Source: Wolbachia endosymbiont (group B) of Parapoynx stratiotata (lineage in GTDB: Bacteria > Pseudomonadota > Alphaproteobacteria > Rickettsiales > Anaplasmataceae). From it: a DNA stretch of 64,000 nt. Below, in pieces: positions 35,663 to 47,228 of this stretch; position 1 is the first letter of the stretch, and every line of letters begins with the position of its first letter. Below the pieces are notes generated by a model. The model searched no databases and was not told where the DNA came from. It saw nothing but the letters and a program-made list of their open reading frames with translations. Location: the NCBI RefSeq assembly GCF_947250635.1, contig NZ_OX366335.1, forward strand, positions 1,116,001 through 1,180,000, in the 5' to 3' direction. Made by a program: the position numbers and the translations under genes.

Positions 35663-36543
35663 ACTGTGTCAAACCGAGAAGTAAAAATAAAATAGAAACA
35701 AAAAATGGAGGTTTGACAATGAGTCAAGCAAACAGAACTACCGGTTTGGTAGACTATAAAGAATTAGAAACAAATATCTTATCATCTATACGAGAAGGAA
35801 GACCATTGACGGAAAGAGATGGAGCATTAACACCATTTATAAAAAAACTGCTAGAGGGAAGGCGAGATAGAAAACCATTTGTCGGCTGAAAGCGAAGAAA
35901 ACAACCGAAGAAATTCAAAGACTTTACGGACAAGTATTTGAACTATTGACACCAGGAGATAGAGAAGGAAGTTTCGAGCCACAAGTAGTCAGAAAAAGGC
36001 AAACAACCGAACTTGAAGCAAAGGTTTTAAGTACATATGCCAGTGGCATGGGATATAGCATCGCATGTAGAAGAAATATAAAATATCTGCAGCAGAGATA
36101 TCAAGTATTACTGACAAATTGTTACTGGTAATCAACGAATGGCGCAGTCGTCCGCTGCAATCTGTATATCCAATAGTGTTCATGGTTTTTTAAGGTCAAG
36201 GAGGACGGGCATTGTGTAAGCAAATGTATGTATAACATATTAGCAAAATGGCAGAAAAGAAGTTTTAGGCTTTTATATAGCAGAAAGTGAGGGAGCTAAC
36301 TTTTGGCTAGGGATGTTAAATGACTTAAAAGAGAAAGGAGTAGAAGATATCCTGATTGTATGTGTTAAAAAGCTTTCCTAAAGCAATAAACAGTGTATTT
36401 CCTAAAGCAGAAATGTATAGTACATCAGATAAGAAATTCACTGAAATATGTATCGAGCAAAAGTTTTCATGAATGATTTGAAAAAAACATATCAAGTAGA
36501 GAAATTGCCGAGAATTATTTACTTGAACTGGAGGAAAAATAGG
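35663..36543 (+). pseudogene. degenerate older copy of the IS256-family element
   Basis: Starts with a diverged end (CTGTGTCAAACCGAG) and a GGAGGTTTGAC ribosome binding site region, then SQANRTTGLVDYKELETNI as in the intact copies. Numerous substitutions, small deletions and frameshifts follow. It ends abruptly after the region encoding ENYLLELEEK. Both terminal repeats are damaged. It is an older, dead relative of the recent copies. Confidence 0.85.
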
Positions 36544-36804
36544 GAGATGGTATGAATAAGTATTGCTTGGTTGGAAGCAAGAGAAGATAATGACTTCTCA
36601 GAGTGGATAGGTGGCAGGTTGGATGTTTTTCTGAAGCACTTTCTGCCCAGGGAGTAGAAAGAAGACTTCGTGGGGGAGATTAACTGCCCCTGCCACCGAA
36701 AATCATCGTGAGGCTCACAAAATGTGATGACCTCGTATAGGAGTTTGGAACAACCGGCAATATTCTACTCTGATATATTGAAATATGCAATTGGAGGAAA
36801 AAAT
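36544..36804. other. non-coding DNA between IS fragments
   Basis: About 260 bp with no ORF of note; probably the left flank of the IS110-type fragment at 36805, which has a GGAGG ribosome binding site at 36793-36797. Confidence 0.3.
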
Positions 36805-36936
36805 ATGCGTCACATTGGAGTCGATTTACATACCAATAGTTTTACTGTTTGTTACTTACAAGAAGGGAAACCTGAGCATATTCAAACGTTTCGCTTAAAA
36901 GACTTGGATAATTTCACCAAAGATCTTATATGTTAA
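36805..36936 (+). pseudogene. IS110-family transposase N-terminal fragment
   Basis: 43 codons starting MRHIGVDLHTNSFTVCYL, the RuvC-like DEDD start (G-x-D-x-H/S) of IS110-group transposases. Stops early at 36934-36936; the rest is missing. Confidence 0.65.
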
Positions 36937-37143
36937 AAACAAGTCTTTATAAGTATTAAGAAGTAGTAATATAAAGATGTATAGAGAAGAGGAACCGTCA
37001 TAGATCTTGGTCATAAGGGACCGTATTGGAGCAAGGTTCTCTTCTCTGTTTATATACTGAATAGTTCCGAACAACTGATTGAGTTTTTAGGCTCGTATAT
37101 AAGGGTGGAAAATGCAGTATTATATTATTCTTACGGAGGAATT
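36937..37143 (+). other. IS110-type left end with strong hairpin (possible bridge-RNA region)
   Basis: Non-coding DNA directly before a second IS110 start codon. ATAGAGAAGAGGAACC (36981-36996) pairs with GGTTCTCTTCTCTGTTTAT (37035-37053) with a single bulge. IS110-group elements encode a structured bridge RNA in the non-coding end upstream of the transposase; the match here is positional and structural only. Confidence 0.35.
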
Positions 37144-37232
37144 ATGAATTCATCAAATATCATTGCTGGCATTGATGTTAGCAAAAATAAGCTAGATATC
37201 CACATTCATCCACTTGGACATTATAAAGTATT
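37144..37232 (+). pseudogene. IS110-family transposase fragment cut by an IS256 end
   Basis: Starts MNSSNIIAGIDVSKNKLDIH, the IS110 RuvC-like N-terminus (IDVSK), with a GGAGGA ribosome binding site at about 37134-37139. It is cut after 30 codons by the IS256 terminal fragment at 37233. Differs from the IS110 piece at 36805, so two IS110 lineages are present. Confidence 0.75.
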
Positions 37233-37279
37233 GGGAACGTTCAAAAAAGTGTGTCAAGCCGCATTTTTAGTTCAACTCA
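37233..37279 (-). mobile_element. 47-bp terminal fragment of an IS256-family copy
   Basis: Only the right-end terminal repeat and 47 bp of the element remain (GGGAACGTTC... to ...CAACTCA). The complete copy at 37280 follows immediately. It marks one breakpoint of the inferred inversion. Confidence 0.85.
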
Positions 37280-38616
37280 GGGAACGTTCAAAAAAGTGTG
37301 TCAAGCCGCATTTTTAGTTCAACTCAATTTTCAATCTATCTGGAAAGAAAATATCAAGTTGAGACATAGTTAAAGCCCAATTAGGGAGAGCCATAATCCA
37401 CTTTTGCTCTACCTTTTTTATAGCACAATATACCTGTTTGTACAAGGCATTTGTACTAGTAAATGAACCCTTAGTTTTAGTAAATTTCCTGATTTGTCTA
37501 TGCAACCCCTCAATTGGATTGGTGGTGTAAATCAGCTTCCTAACTTGCCCAGAATACTTAAAATAACTGGATAAGTTTTCCCAATTGTTCTGCCAGGATT
37601 TTATAACTAAAGGATACTTCTCTCCCCATTTTTCTTCCAGCTCAAGCAGATAATTCTCAGCGATCTCTTTACTTGAAGCACGATATATTTTTTTCAAATC
37701 ATTCATGAAAACTTTTACATCTTTGCTAGATACATATTTCAGTGAATTCCTTATCTGATGCACTATACATAGCTGTACTTCTGCCTTAGGAAACACACTA
37801 TTTATAGCCGCAGGAAAGCTTTTTAGCCCATCAATGCAGGCAATTAGAATATCTTCTACTCCTCGCTCTTTTAGGTCATTTAGAACTCCCAACCAGAAGT
37901 TAGCTCCTTCACTTTCAGCCAAATAAAAACCTAATACTTCTTTTCTGCCATTTTGATTTATGCCCAATATATTATACATGCATTTACTTATACAATGTCC
38001 GTCCTCCTTGACCTTAAAGAACATGCCATCCATAAACACTATTGGATACACTGATTGCAGTGGGCGGCTGCGCCATTCATTGATTACTGGTAGCAGTTTA
38101 TCAGTAATACTGGATATCTCTGCTGCTGATATTTTGTGGTCATATATTTCCTCAACATGTGAAGCTATATCTCTGTATCCCATGCCACTGGCATATGTGC
38201 TTAAGACCTTTGCTTCAAGTTCTGGATGTAGGCTTGTTTGCCTTTTTTTGACTATTTGCGGTTCAAAGCTTCCTTCTCTGTCTCTTGGTGTTAATAGTTC
38301 AAATGAGCCTGAACTTGTACGTAAAGTTTTTGCATTCCTTCCATTTCTTCGGTTATTTTCTTCACTTTTAGCTGACATGTGGCTTTCTATTTCACCTTCC
38401 AGACTTGCCTCTAGCAACCTTTTTATAAACGGTGTTAATGCTCCATCTCTTCCTGTCAATGGTCTTCCTTCTCGTATAGATGACAGGATATTTGTTTCTA
38501 ATTCTTTATAATCTACCAAACCAGTAGTTCTATTTGCTTGACCCATATCAAACCTCCATTTTTTATATCAATTTATTACTTTTTTTTCGGTTTGACACAC
38601 TTTTTTGAACGTTCCC
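37280..38616 (-). mobile_element. IS256-family element, complete (1337 bp)
   Basis: Both terminal repeats intact. The left end (38616) abuts TAATCC-CAC inside another copy. The right end (37280) abuts the 47-bp fragment. The two flanks carry no matching 8-bp duplication; the expected partner (GTGGATTA) is found at 49777, 11 kb away. Confidence 0.95.
37314..38546 (-). CDS. IS256-family transposase, full length
   Basis: 410 residues with the complete DDE triad and the C-x-x-H motif, identical to copy A over the shared length. Likely active. Located at the edge of the inferred inverted block, so it is the best candidate for the element that mediated the rearrangement. Confidence 0.95.
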   Translation of the reverse strand: MGQANRTTGLVDYKELETNILSSIREGRPLTGRDGALTPFIKRLLEASLEGEIESHMSAKSEENNRRNGRNAKTLRTSSGSFELLTPRDREGSFEPQIVKKRQTSLHPELEAKVLSTYASGMGYRDIASHVEEIYDHKISAAEISSITDKLLPVINEWRSRPLQSVYPIVFMDGMFFKVKEDGHCISKCMYNILGINQNGRKEVLGFYLAESEGANFWLGVLNDLKERGVEDILIACIDGLKSFPAAINSVFPKAEVQLCIVHQIRNSLKYVSSKDVKVFMNDLKKIYRASSKEIAENYLLELEEKWGEKYPLVIKSWQNNWENLSSYFKYSGQVRKLIYTTNPIEGLHRQIRKFTKTKGSFTSTNALYKQVYCAIKKVEQKWIMALPNWALTMSQLDIFFPDRLKIELN

Positions 38617-39840
38617 TAATCCCACTTTTGCTCTACCTTTTTTATAGCACAATATACCTGTTTGTACAAGGCATTTGTACTAGTAAATGAACCCTTAGTT
38701 TTAGTAAATTTCCTGATTTGTCTATGCAACCCCTCAATTGGATTGGTGGTGTAAATCAGCTTCCTAACTTGCCCAGAATACTTAAAATAACTGGATAAGT
38801 TTTCCCAATTGTTCTGCCAGGATTTTATAACTAAAGGATACTTCTCTCCCCATTTTTCTTCCAGCTCAAGCAGATAATTCTCAGCGATCTCTTTACTTGA
38901 AGCACGATATATTTTTTTCAAATCATTCATGAAAACTTTTACATCTTTGCTAGATACATATTTCAGTGAATTCCTTATCTGATGCACTATACATAGCTGT
39001 ACTTCTGCCTTAGGAAACACACTATTTATAGCCGCAGGAAAGCTTTTTAGCCCATCAATGCAGGCAATTAGAATATCTTCTACTCCTCGCTCTTTTAGGT
39101 CATTTAGAACTCCCAACCAGAAGTTAGCTCCTTCACTTTCAGCCAAATAAAAACCTAATACTTCTTTTCTGCCATTTTGATTTATGCCCAATATATTATA
39201 CATGCATTTACTTATACAATGTCCGTCCTCCTTGACCTTAAAGAACATGCCATCCATAAACACTATTGGATACACTGATTGCAGTGGGCGGCTGCGCCAT
39301 TCATTGATTACTGGTAGCAGTTTATCAGTAATACTGGATATCTCTGCTGCTGATATTTTGTGGTCATATATTTCCTCAACATGTGAAGCTATATCTCTGT
39401 ATCCCATGCCACTGGCATATGTGCTTAAGACCTTTGCTTCAAGTTCTGGATGTAGGCTTGTTTGCCTTTTTTTGACTATTTGCGGTTCAAAGCTTCCTTC
39501 TCTGTCTCTTGGTGTTAATAGTTCAAATGAGCCTGAACTTGTACGTAAAGTTTTTGCATTCCTTCCATTTCTTCGGTTATTTTCTTCACTTTTAGCTGAC
39601 ATGTGGCTTTCTATTTCACCTTCCAGACTTGCCTCTAGCAACCTTTTTATAAACGGTGTTAATGCTCCATCTCTTCCTGTCAATGGTCTTCCTTCTCGTA
39701 TAGATGACAGGATATTTGTTTCTAATTCTTTATAATCTACCAAACCAGTAGTTCTATTTGCTTGACCCATATCAAACCTCCATTTTTTATATCAATTTAT
39801 TACTTTTTTTTCGGTTTGACACACTTTTTTGAACGTTCCC
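38617..39840 (-). mobile_element. IS256-family copy, right end missing
   Basis: Left terminal repeat at 39840. The transposase (start 39770) runs 384 codons to VEQKW and stops, because the last 26 native residues and the right end are gone. Its lost right end matches the fragment at 49777-49898; the break point GTGGATTA is seen at both (with one extra base here). Confidence 0.9.
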
Positions 39841-40228
39841 GAGATCGCTGAGAATTATCTGCTTGAGCTGGAAGAAAAATGGGGAGAGAAGTATCCTTTA
39901 GTTATAAAATCCTGGCAGAACAATTGGGAAAACTTATCCAGTTATTTTAAGTATTCTGGGCAAGTTAGGAAGCTGATTTACACCACCAATCCAATTGAGG
40001 GGTTGCATAGACAAATCAGGAAATTTACTAAAACTAAGGGTTCATTTACTAGTACAAATGCCTTGTACAAACAGGTATATTGTGCTATAAAAAAGGTAGA
40101 GCAAAAGTGGATTATGGCTCTCCCTAATTGGGCTTTAACTATGTCTCAACTTGATATTTTCTTTCCAGATAGATTGAAAATTGAGTTGAACTAAAAATGC
40201 GGCTTGACACACTTTTTTGAACGTTCCC
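39841..40228 (+). mobile_element. IS256-family copy, right part only
   Basis: Plus-oriented right part, from codons for EIAENYLLEL to the right terminal repeat at 40228. Begins with GAGATCGC, the same 8 bp (as GCGATCTC) found at the cut edge of the left part at 49899. Abuts GTATTTAA (40229-40236), the complement of TTAAATAC at 50856. These show the two halves were once one insertion. Confidence 0.9.
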
Positions 40229-41197
40229 GTATTTAATCAATTCATATTCATCATCCTCTTGTTGCTGTGTTTCTTCTGCTTTCTTAGAGTGCTTAAAATC
40301 ATTTTTTATTAATTCAATCAAGAGCTTTAATGTGTTAAAACTTTTATGTCCCAATAAAGGATCTGCTTTGTTTTCAAGTAGAATTCTTGCTATTTCTGAA
40401 TAGCCATTTCTAATAGCCCAGCATAACGGAGTACGCCCGTATTTATCCGCTATGTCAACAGCAGCTTCCTTTTCTATGATAGCTTTTACTATTTCCACTT
40501 GGCAATTTTCAGCAGAAACAGCATGATGTAATGCAGTACTCTCAGCCTGACTTACTGCATCAACATTAGCTCCCGTGTCTAATAGGAGTTCTACTATCTC
40601 TTTATTTGCATTGTGAGCAGCACAATGCAAAGGAGTACACCCATTTTGATCTGCTGTATTAACATTAGCCCCGTTTGCTATGAGAACTTTTATTATCTCT
40701 GTATAACCAAAGCGAACAGCAGCGTGTAAAGGAGTTATCTTAACTTTATCTACTGCATCAACATTAGCCCCCGTGTCTAATAGGAGTTCTACTATCTCTT
40801 TATGTCCATTGTGAGCAGCACAATGCAAAGGAGTACACCCATCTTGATCTGCTGCATTAACATTAGCCCCGTTTGCTATGAGAATCTCTACCACTCCTAT
40901 ACTACCACTTGCAGCAGCAAAGTGTAAAGGATTCCATCCATCTTGATCTGCTGTATTAACATTACCCCCTTTTTTTATTAAAAGCTCTGCTATCTTTACA
41001 AGATCATTTCTAGCAGCTATATGTAACAATGTACTTTGATCATCGAATGTATAATTTATGTTAAATCCATTATCTTGCCACTTTTTATACGTGTCTGGAT
41101 CTTCTTTTTCCAATTCCTCTTTTATCCTTTCGATTATATTGTTCTCATTTAAGTCACTTATTGTCCTTAATATTTTTAACAACCGTTCATATTCCAT
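40229..41197 (-). pseudogene. ankyrin-repeat gene, 5' half (split by IS and inversion)
   Basis: 323 codons from the ATG at 41197 to the IS edge. Residues about 50-290 hold seven or eight ankyrin repeats (G-xTPLHxAAxxGH pattern, for example GCTPLHCAAHNGHKEIVELLLDTGA). The current reading frame runs into the IS and picks up foreign residues. Rejoined across the 8-bp duplication with 50864-52426 it continues in frame (ELIKY then SLVLRN) to give 843 residues. Ankyrin proteins of Wolbachia are likely secreted host-interaction factors. The truncated protein could still be made. Divergent from mutS. Confidence 0.88.
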
Positions 41198-41295
41198 AAT
41201 TCTACCTCAAACTATTTGTTTTTGTACTATAGCTAAAAAAAATTATTGATCCATAATAAAATAACCAACACCAGAGTAAGTGGTTTGCTGCTAAC

Positions 41296-43821
41296 ATGTT
41301 TAAAAATGTTATGAACTTAATAAGAGAAAAAAATACCCCTGTAATGGAGCAATATTTAAATTTGAAAGCTCAATACACGGATCATCTATTGTTTTATAGA
41401 CTGGGCGATTTTTATGAATTGTTTTTCGATGATGCTATTAAAGCTGCGAAATTGCTGAATATAGTGCTAACCAAGAAAGGCAATTCAAATGGGCAAGAAA
41501 TACCAATGTGTGGAGTGCCAGCACACAGTAGTGAGTCTTACCTGCACAAGCTAATAGATTTAGGATTCAAAGTAGCAATCTGTGACCAATTAGAAACTGC
41601 TGATGAAGCAAAAAAGAGGGGATATAAATCCATAGTAAAACGTGATGTAGTGCGAGTTGTAACTCCAGGTACAATTATAGAAGATTCACTACTGGAGGAT
41701 AAAAGCAATAATTATCTCGCATCCATAGTTGGACAAAATGACGAATATGCTATTAGTTGGCTTGAATTATCGACGGGAAAATTTTTTCACATTTTAACGA
41801 GTTTGAAAGCTCTAGATAGTGATTTATTGCGTATATCACCAAGAGAATTATTAATTTCTGAAAAATTCACTGAGGACGAAAAAATTAGATCGATTTTAAA
41901 AAATTATAAAATATCAATTACGCAACACGCACAGAGCTTTTTTGAGTATAGTAAATCTCACAGAACGTTATGCGAGTTTTATAAAATCAGGGAACTTGGG
42001 AGTATAGGAAATTTCAGCAAAGTAGAAATCATGGCGTGTGGTGCACTGCTTGAATATGTCAGAGTAACACAAAGGGGCTCCATTCCAAGGCTTGAATTCC
42101 CAAAAACCTATAAGCAACAAAATTTCATGCTTATTGATGCTTCAGCAAGGAGAAACCTTGAGTTGTTTTCAACTCAATTTGGTGAAAAGAAAGGTTCACT
42201 AATTTCAGTTATTGATCACACAGTAACAGCCTCTGGTGGACGCCTGCTCAAACAAATGCTCGCTTCACCCCTTGCTTGCTCTAAGGCAATTAATTTGAGG
42301 CTCAGCACCGCTCAATTTTTTGTAAATAATCATGAGCCACGCAGAAAAATACGAGAGATATTATCTAACATTCCAGATATTGAGAGGTCTTTATCGCGCT
42401 TAATACTAGGGCGTGGTTCACCAAAGGATATGAACCTATTAAAAATAGGCCTAGGAAAAACTTTAGAGTTGTCTGAGTTTCTGTCTACCTTGCATAATTA
42501 TTGTTTAAGTGAAAAATCAGAAATTAACTCTCAGATGTCATTCCAGTGCTTGACCAGAGAAAAGGAACCAGTGTCTACTACTCAGGTGATAAGTAGTGAC
42601 GAAAGTGAACTAAGCACAATACATAAAAGCCTTGGCAATCATAAAGACCTATTTGAACTGTTAAATAGTGCTATACTTGATAATAACCTCAGTTTCGTGA
42701 AAGAAGGAGGATTTATTCACTCAAAATACAACTCAGAATTATCTGAGTTATCCTACATATTAAATAATAGTAATAAACTAATAACCAAACTCCGTGAATC
42801 TTATCGCGACCTAACTGGTATTGCCGCACTTAAAATATTACATAACAACATACTCGGTTATTACGTTGAAGTGTCGGCAAATCACAAAATAACTTCGGAT
42901 ATATTTATTCATAGACAAAGCTTAGCAAATAGCATGCGCTACACTACTAATGAGTTGAAAGAACTAGAAAATAAAATTCTTACGGCACGTGATGCTGCAA
43001 TCGGCTTAGAAATGAAAATTTTTAGTGAACTGTGTAGTGAAGTCGCTAAAGAATCTGAAAAAATTGCTCTTGCTGCAAATGCTTTGGCAAAACTTGATAT
43101 TAGAACCGCGTTTGCAGAGCTTGCAGTGCAAAATAATTACGTAAAACCCATCATTGATGACAGCAAAGAGTTCAATATCTGTAGCGGAAGACATCCAGTG
43201 GTTGAAGTTAACGATAAATTCATTGCAAATAGCATCAATTTAGCTGGTATACATCTAATTACTGGTCCTAATATGGCTGGAAAAAGCACTTTCTTGAGGC
43301 AAAACGCTCTCATTGCAGTTTTAGCTCACATGGGGTCATTTGTGCCAGCAGAGAGTGCGCATGTAGGAGTGATTGACAAGATATTTAGCAGGGTTGGTGC
43401 AACAGATAATATAACAGCTGGTTATTCTACCTTCATGGTAGAGATGATCGAAACAGCAACGATAGTAAATCAGGCAACGGACCGTTCCTTGGTGATACTT
43501 GATGAAATTGGTAGGGGCACAGGGGTGTATGATGGATTATCTATTGCACAGGCGGTGATTGAACATATTCACAATGTAAATAAGTGCCGCGCCATTTTTG
43601 CAACTCATTATCATGAATTAACTAAAGTAGGTGAATACTTAGAAAATGTGAAATGTTTTTGTATGAAAATAAAAGAATGGAAAGGAGAAGTCATCTTTTT
43701 ACATGAAGTAATTGAGGGCGTTGCAGATGAGTCATATGGAATACATGTAGCAAAACTTGCCGGTTTTCCTGATTCTGTTTTAAACAGAGCAAGAGAAGTA
43801 TTTGAGGAGCTAAAGGCTTGA
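41296..43821 (+). CDS. mutS: DNA mismatch repair protein MutS
   Basis: 841 residues, normal length. The N-terminal mismatch-binding domain has [13 protein letters not shown] and F-Y-E-L motifs ([11 protein letters not shown]). The P-loop [13 protein letters not shown] is near residue 657, followed by [16 protein letters not shown] and the His loop ATHYHELT, which form the ABC-type ATPase. It recognises mismatches and recruits MutL. Intact, although the element lies inside the inferred inverted block. The preceding 98 bp separate it from the ankyrin half-gene in divergent orientation. Confidence 0.97.
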   Translation: MFKNVMNLIREKNTPVMEQYLNLKAQYTDHLLFYRLGDFYELFFDDAIKAAKLLNIVLTKKGNSNGQEIPMCGVPAHSSESYLHKLIDLGFKVAICDQLETADEAKKRGYKSIVKRDVVRVVTPGTIIEDSLLEDKSNNYLASIVGQNDEYAISWLELSTGKFFHILTSLKALDSDLLRISPRELLISEKFTEDEKIRSILKNYKISITQHAQSFFEYSKSHRTLCEFYKIRELGSIGNFSKVEIMACGALLEYVRVTQRGSIPRLEFPKTYKQQNFMLIDASARRNLELFSTQFGEKKGSLISVIDHTVTASGGRLLKQMLASPLACSKAINLRLSTAQFFVNNHEPRRKIREILSNIPDIERSLSRLILGRGSPKDMNLLKIGLGKTLELSEFLSTLHNYCLSEKSEINSQMSFQCLTREKEPVSTTQVISSDESELSTIHKSLGNHKDLFELLNSAILDNNLSFVKEGGFIHSKYNSELSELSYILNNSNKLITKLRESYRDLTGIAALKILHNNILGYYVEVSANHKITSDIFIHRQSLANSMRYTTNELKELENKILTARDAAIGLEMKIFSELCSEVAKESEKIALAANALAKLDIRTAFAELAVQNNYVKPIIDDSKEFNICSGRHPVVEVNDKFIANSINLAGIHLITGPNMAGKSTFLRQNALIAVLAHMGSFVPAESAHVGVIDKIFSRVGATDNITAGYSTFMVEMIETATIVNQATDRSLVILDEIGRGTGVYDGLSIAQAVIEHIHNVNKCRAIFATHYHELTKVGEYLENVKCFCMKIKEWKGEVIFLHEVIEGVADESYGIHVAKLAGFPDSVLNRAREVFEELKA

Positions 43822-43882
43822 GGAAAGTAATATTATATTACTACACAATCATGGAGTTTTAGCAATCTATGACGCTTTAATT

Positions 43883-45259
43883 TTAGTCAGCTTTCTGAGC
43901 AGCTAAATTAACGTAGCATTGATCTATTGCCACATTGGTCAAGATTCCAATTCCACCACCTACAACTGCACCTACAGCTCCTAATGCCAATTGAGTGCCA
44001 ACCCCAATAGAGGAACCCATTATTAATGGAGCAAGAAAGTATATCGCTAAAGCACAGGTTATTGCAGCTACACTTATAACAGCCAGCTTTCTCGGACAAA
44101 AATTTTCTGGTGCCTCAGCACTAGATATGAATGATGATTTTACTAGATTTTTTCTACTTTCATGATCTAAAAAGCCACTCACTGTTCTCATTATAGGACG
44201 GGTAGAGCCGTCACCAGTCAAGTTAATTCTATCTTCCACTATATCATGAAGTTCTTTAACTTGAGCTTTATATTCGTCCCAGTAGACTGATAACTCTTGT
44301 TGGTCATTGAGAAGATCTGGTTTATTTGAAGTTGTTAACCAGTGTGAGTCATGTTTCAAAATATATCGAATTGTAGCTTTCCCTATATCTATATGCCCTT
44401 CAGTAATTGCATACTTTAAAACACCTTCTGCTTTTTCCCTTCCAACATTAAGATCAGCACCAGCTTTTATCAATAATTCTACTATCTTTGGAGAATTATG
44501 AAATATAGCAATATCTAAAGGGACCATCTCATTACAATCTTTGATATTTAAGTTTGCTTTGTGTTCTATTAAATAACTTATAAATTTTAAGGTTTTATCA
44601 GATTTTTGATCGTCTATGTCTTTATGTCTGTAATATATTCTAATTGCAAAATTCAACGCAGTTTGACCCTTTAACGCACTACCACCAATAATTAAGTTCT
44701 GATAGCTTTTTACCTCTTGATTTATTAAGTTAACATCCGCACCGTTTTCTATTAAAGCCTTAGCTCCTTCGAAATTGCCTTGTGCAGTTTGCAGATGAAG
44801 TAAGTAACGACCAAGATGATCAGTTGCATTAGGATTTGCACCTTGTTCAATCAAATACCTTGCAATTTTATCATTAAATTTGTGATCATAAGTTGCAGAT
44901 TCTAGTGGCTCAGGATTTTGCGATAACTCATCTTTATCTATTAAGCTGTTAATCTGACAGATTGATTTTACTGACTCTAAATCTCTTCTTTTAACTGCCT
45001 TTGTGACTGCAGCGCTAAAGCTTATACCCTTTTCTATTAGATATTCGGCCATTTTGTTATTAGTAGAACACTTTAATAAATTTGTACCGCTTTGGGAATT
45101 AACCTCAGTGACAACATCTCGAATAATGGAACTATTTTCCTCAAAAATTGACTTTACTTTTTCTAAATCATTTTTGGTGACAGTATCAACAAGATCTTTT
45201 ATTACAGCATTCACCCTCTCTTTTTTAGCTAAAATTTCTTTTAATTCTTTAGGGTTCAT
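43883..45259 (-). CDS. ankyrin-repeat protein with C-terminal membrane segments
   Basis: 458 residues. About six degenerate ankyrin repeats lie between residues 50 and 310 (for example GANPNATDHLGRYLLHLQT, KANLNIKDCNEMVPLDIA). Two hydrophobic segments near the C-terminus (about residues 392-450, LAVISVAAITCALAIYFLAP and a Gly-rich stretch) should anchor it in a membrane. No signal peptide. Such proteins are candidate effectors that act at host membranes. It is convergent with mutS (61 bp gap) and divergent from aspS. Confidence 0.88.
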   Translation of the reverse strand: MNPKELKEILAKKERVNAVIKDLVDTVTKNDLEKVKSIFEENSSIIRDVVTEVNSQSGTNLLKCSTNNKMAEYLIEKGISFSAAVTKAVKRRDLESVKSICQINSLIDKDELSQNPEPLESATYDHKFNDKIARYLIEQGANPNATDHLGRYLLHLQTAQGNFEGAKALIENGADVNLINQEVKSYQNLIIGGSALKGQTALNFAIRIYYRHKDIDDQKSDKTLKFISYLIEHKANLNIKDCNEMVPLDIAIFHNSPKIVELLIKAGADLNVGREKAEGVLKYAITEGHIDIGKATIRYILKHDSHWLTTSNKPDLLNDQQELSVYWDEYKAQVKELHDIVEDRINLTGDGSTRPIMRTVSGFLDHESRKNLVKSSFISSAEAPENFCPRKLAVISVAAITCALAIYFLAPLIMGSSIGVGTQLALGAVGAVVGGGIGILTNVAIDQCYVNLAAQKAD

Positions 45260-45334
45260 AAATACACCTCAACACACATAATAAAAAAGTATATCTAAAT
45301 CAGAATTGCTTATAAAGGATTTTTAGATATTAGC

Positions 45335-45362
45335 TTGCCCAAAGGTTAATTTATTTTATAAT
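45335..45362 (+). promoter_or_regulatory. candidate promoter for aspS
   Basis: TTGCCC (45335-45340), 16-bp spacer, TATAAT (45357-45362), 28 bp before the ATG at 45391. Confidence 0.5.
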
Positions 45363-45390
45363 CTTTCTGTATTCTAGAAATTTCAATTAA

Positions 45391-47193
45391 ATGAACTGCT
45401 ATAAAACTCACGCGTGTAATGAATTAAGGAAGAATGATGTAGAAAAGGAAGTTACTCTCTCTGGGTGGCTGTACCGTAAACGTGACCATGGTAACCTAAT
45501 CTTTGTTGATTTAAGAGATTTTTATGGAATTACTCAACTGGTATTTAATAATGACAAAGACTTTTTTGATGAAATTTCAAATTTAAAATCAGAAAGTGTG
45601 ATTACTGTCACAGGAATAGTCAAAGCTAGAACTGAAGACACGGTAAATAGCTCTATTTCCACAGGAGAAATTGAAGTTATAGTTAGTAATTTACAAGTTG
45701 AATCGGAAGTTGAGTTCCACTGTGATGAAGAAATAGCAAAAGAAGAAAGGAGTATATTAGCAAGTATCGCCGGTGAGCAAGAATACCCAGAAAACATGAG
45801 ATTTAAATATCGTTTTCTTGACTTAAGACGTGAAAAAGCCCGTAACAACATTATTCTGCGTTCACAGATCATTTCAGAGCTCAGGAGGCTCATGATAGAG
45901 CAAGGATTTTTGGAAATTCAAACTCCAATACTTACTGCCTCTTCTCCTGAAGGTGCACGTGACTACTTAGTGCCAAGCAGACTAAATCCTGGTAAATTCT
46001 ATGCATTACCACAAGCTCCACAGATTTTTAAGCAGTTGCTTATGGTTTCAGGGTTTGATAAATATTTTCAAATTGCACCTTGTTTTCGTGATGAGGACGC
46101 AAGGGCTGACCGTTCTCCTGGGGAGTTTTATCAGCTCGACCTTGAAATGTCTTTTGTGACTCAAGAAGATATATTTCAGGTTATTGAATCTACTTTATAT
46201 AAAGTGTTCGCGAAATTTTCTCGCAAGTCTGTCGATAAAGATTTTCCACGCATTACATACAAAGATGCAATGCTCAAATATGGCTCTGATAAGCCAGATT
46301 TGCGTAATCCATTATTAATTAGCGATGTAACAGAAATTTTCCGTGATTCAGAGTTTAATATTTTCAAAAGCAATATTGAACGCGGTATGGTAGTGAGAGC
46401 CATTCCTGCTCCTAAAACAGCAGAGGAACCACGCAGCTTCTTTGATAAAAAGATAGAACATGCGCAAAGAGAATTCGGTGCTAAAGGTCTTGGATATATA
46501 ACGTTCGATAAAGATGGAATTGCAAAAGGACCAATTGCTAAATTCCTTGATGAAAATAGGTTAAATTCCATAAAAGAAATAACAAATATAGAACCTGGAG
46601 ATAGTGTGTTTTTTGCTTCTGACAAAGAGAATGAGGCAGCAACAATTGCAGGGAAAGTGCGTATTCTTTTGGGATCAGAACTAGGTCTTATAGATGACAA
46701 TATCTTCAAATTCTGTTGGGTAATTGATTTTCCTTACTTTGCGTATGACGATAAAAGTAAAAAAATTGATTTCTTTCATAATCCATTTTCTATGCCACAT
46801 GGTGGCTTGAAAGATTTAGAAGAAAAGAATCCACTGGATATCCTTGCTTACCAATATGATCTTGTTTGCAATGGAATAGAGCTGTCAAGTGGAGCAATTC
46901 GTAATAACAAACTAGATATTATGTACAGAGCTTTTGCCATTGCAGGCTACAGTAAAGAGGAAGTTGATACAAAATTCGGTGCGCTCGTGCGTGCATTTAG
47001 GTTTGGAGTGCCACCTCATGGTGGAATAGCACCAGGGGTTGATAGAATGGTTATGCTGCTTGCTGATGAGCCGAACATTCGTGAAGTAATCTGTTTTCCT
47101 ATGAATCAGCAAGGTGAAGATGTTCTAATGGGTGCTCCTTCTAAAGTAGAGGATAAGCATTTACGTGAGTTGTCTTTAAAGGTTGTTGAATAA
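45391..47193 (+). CDS. aspS: aspartyl-tRNA synthetase (bacterial type)
   Basis: 600 residues, class II synthetase with an N-terminal OB-fold anticodon domain ([19 protein letters not shown]), class II motif 2 ([20 protein letters not shown]), the bacterial GAD insertion (about residues 290-420) and motif 3 ([13 protein letters not shown]). It charges tRNA-Asp; in organisms without an asparaginyl synthetase this enzyme is often non-discriminating and also serves tRNA-Asn with the GatCAB amidotransferase. The transporter gene follows by 35 bp in the same direction. Confidence 0.96.
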   Translation: MNCYKTHACNELRKNDVEKEVTLSGWLYRKRDHGNLIFVDLRDFYGITQLVFNNDKDFFDEISNLKSESVITVTGIVKARTEDTVNSSISTGEIEVIVSNLQVESEVEFHCDEEIAKEERSILASIAGEQEYPENMRFKYRFLDLRREKARNNIILRSQIISELRRLMIEQGFLEIQTPILTASSPEGARDYLVPSRLNPGKFYALPQAPQIFKQLLMVSGFDKYFQIAPCFRDEDARADRSPGEFYQLDLEMSFVTQEDIFQVIESTLYKVFAKFSRKSVDKDFPRITYKDAMLKYGSDKPDLRNPLLISDVTEIFRDSEFNIFKSNIERGMVVRAIPAPKTAEEPRSFFDKKIEHAQREFGAKGLGYITFDKDGIAKGPIAKFLDENRLNSIKEITNIEPGDSVFFASDKENEAATIAGKVRILLGSELGLIDDNIFKFCWVIDFPYFAYDDKSKKIDFFHNPFSMPHGGLKDLEEKNPLDILAYQYDLVCNGIELSSGAIRNNKLDIMYRAFAIAGYSKEEVDTKFGALVRAFRFGVPPHGGIAPGVDRMVMLLADEPNIREVICFPMNQQGEDVLMGAPSKVEDKHLRELSLKVVE

Positions 47194-47228
47194 AAATTTT
47201 TATAGCGGAGTGTGGTAAACTGGAAGTT

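Noticed and set aside
36178..36400. Transposase pieces of the old IS256 copy as separate small genes
   Set aside because: They are fragments of one decayed gene broken by frameshifts and deletions.
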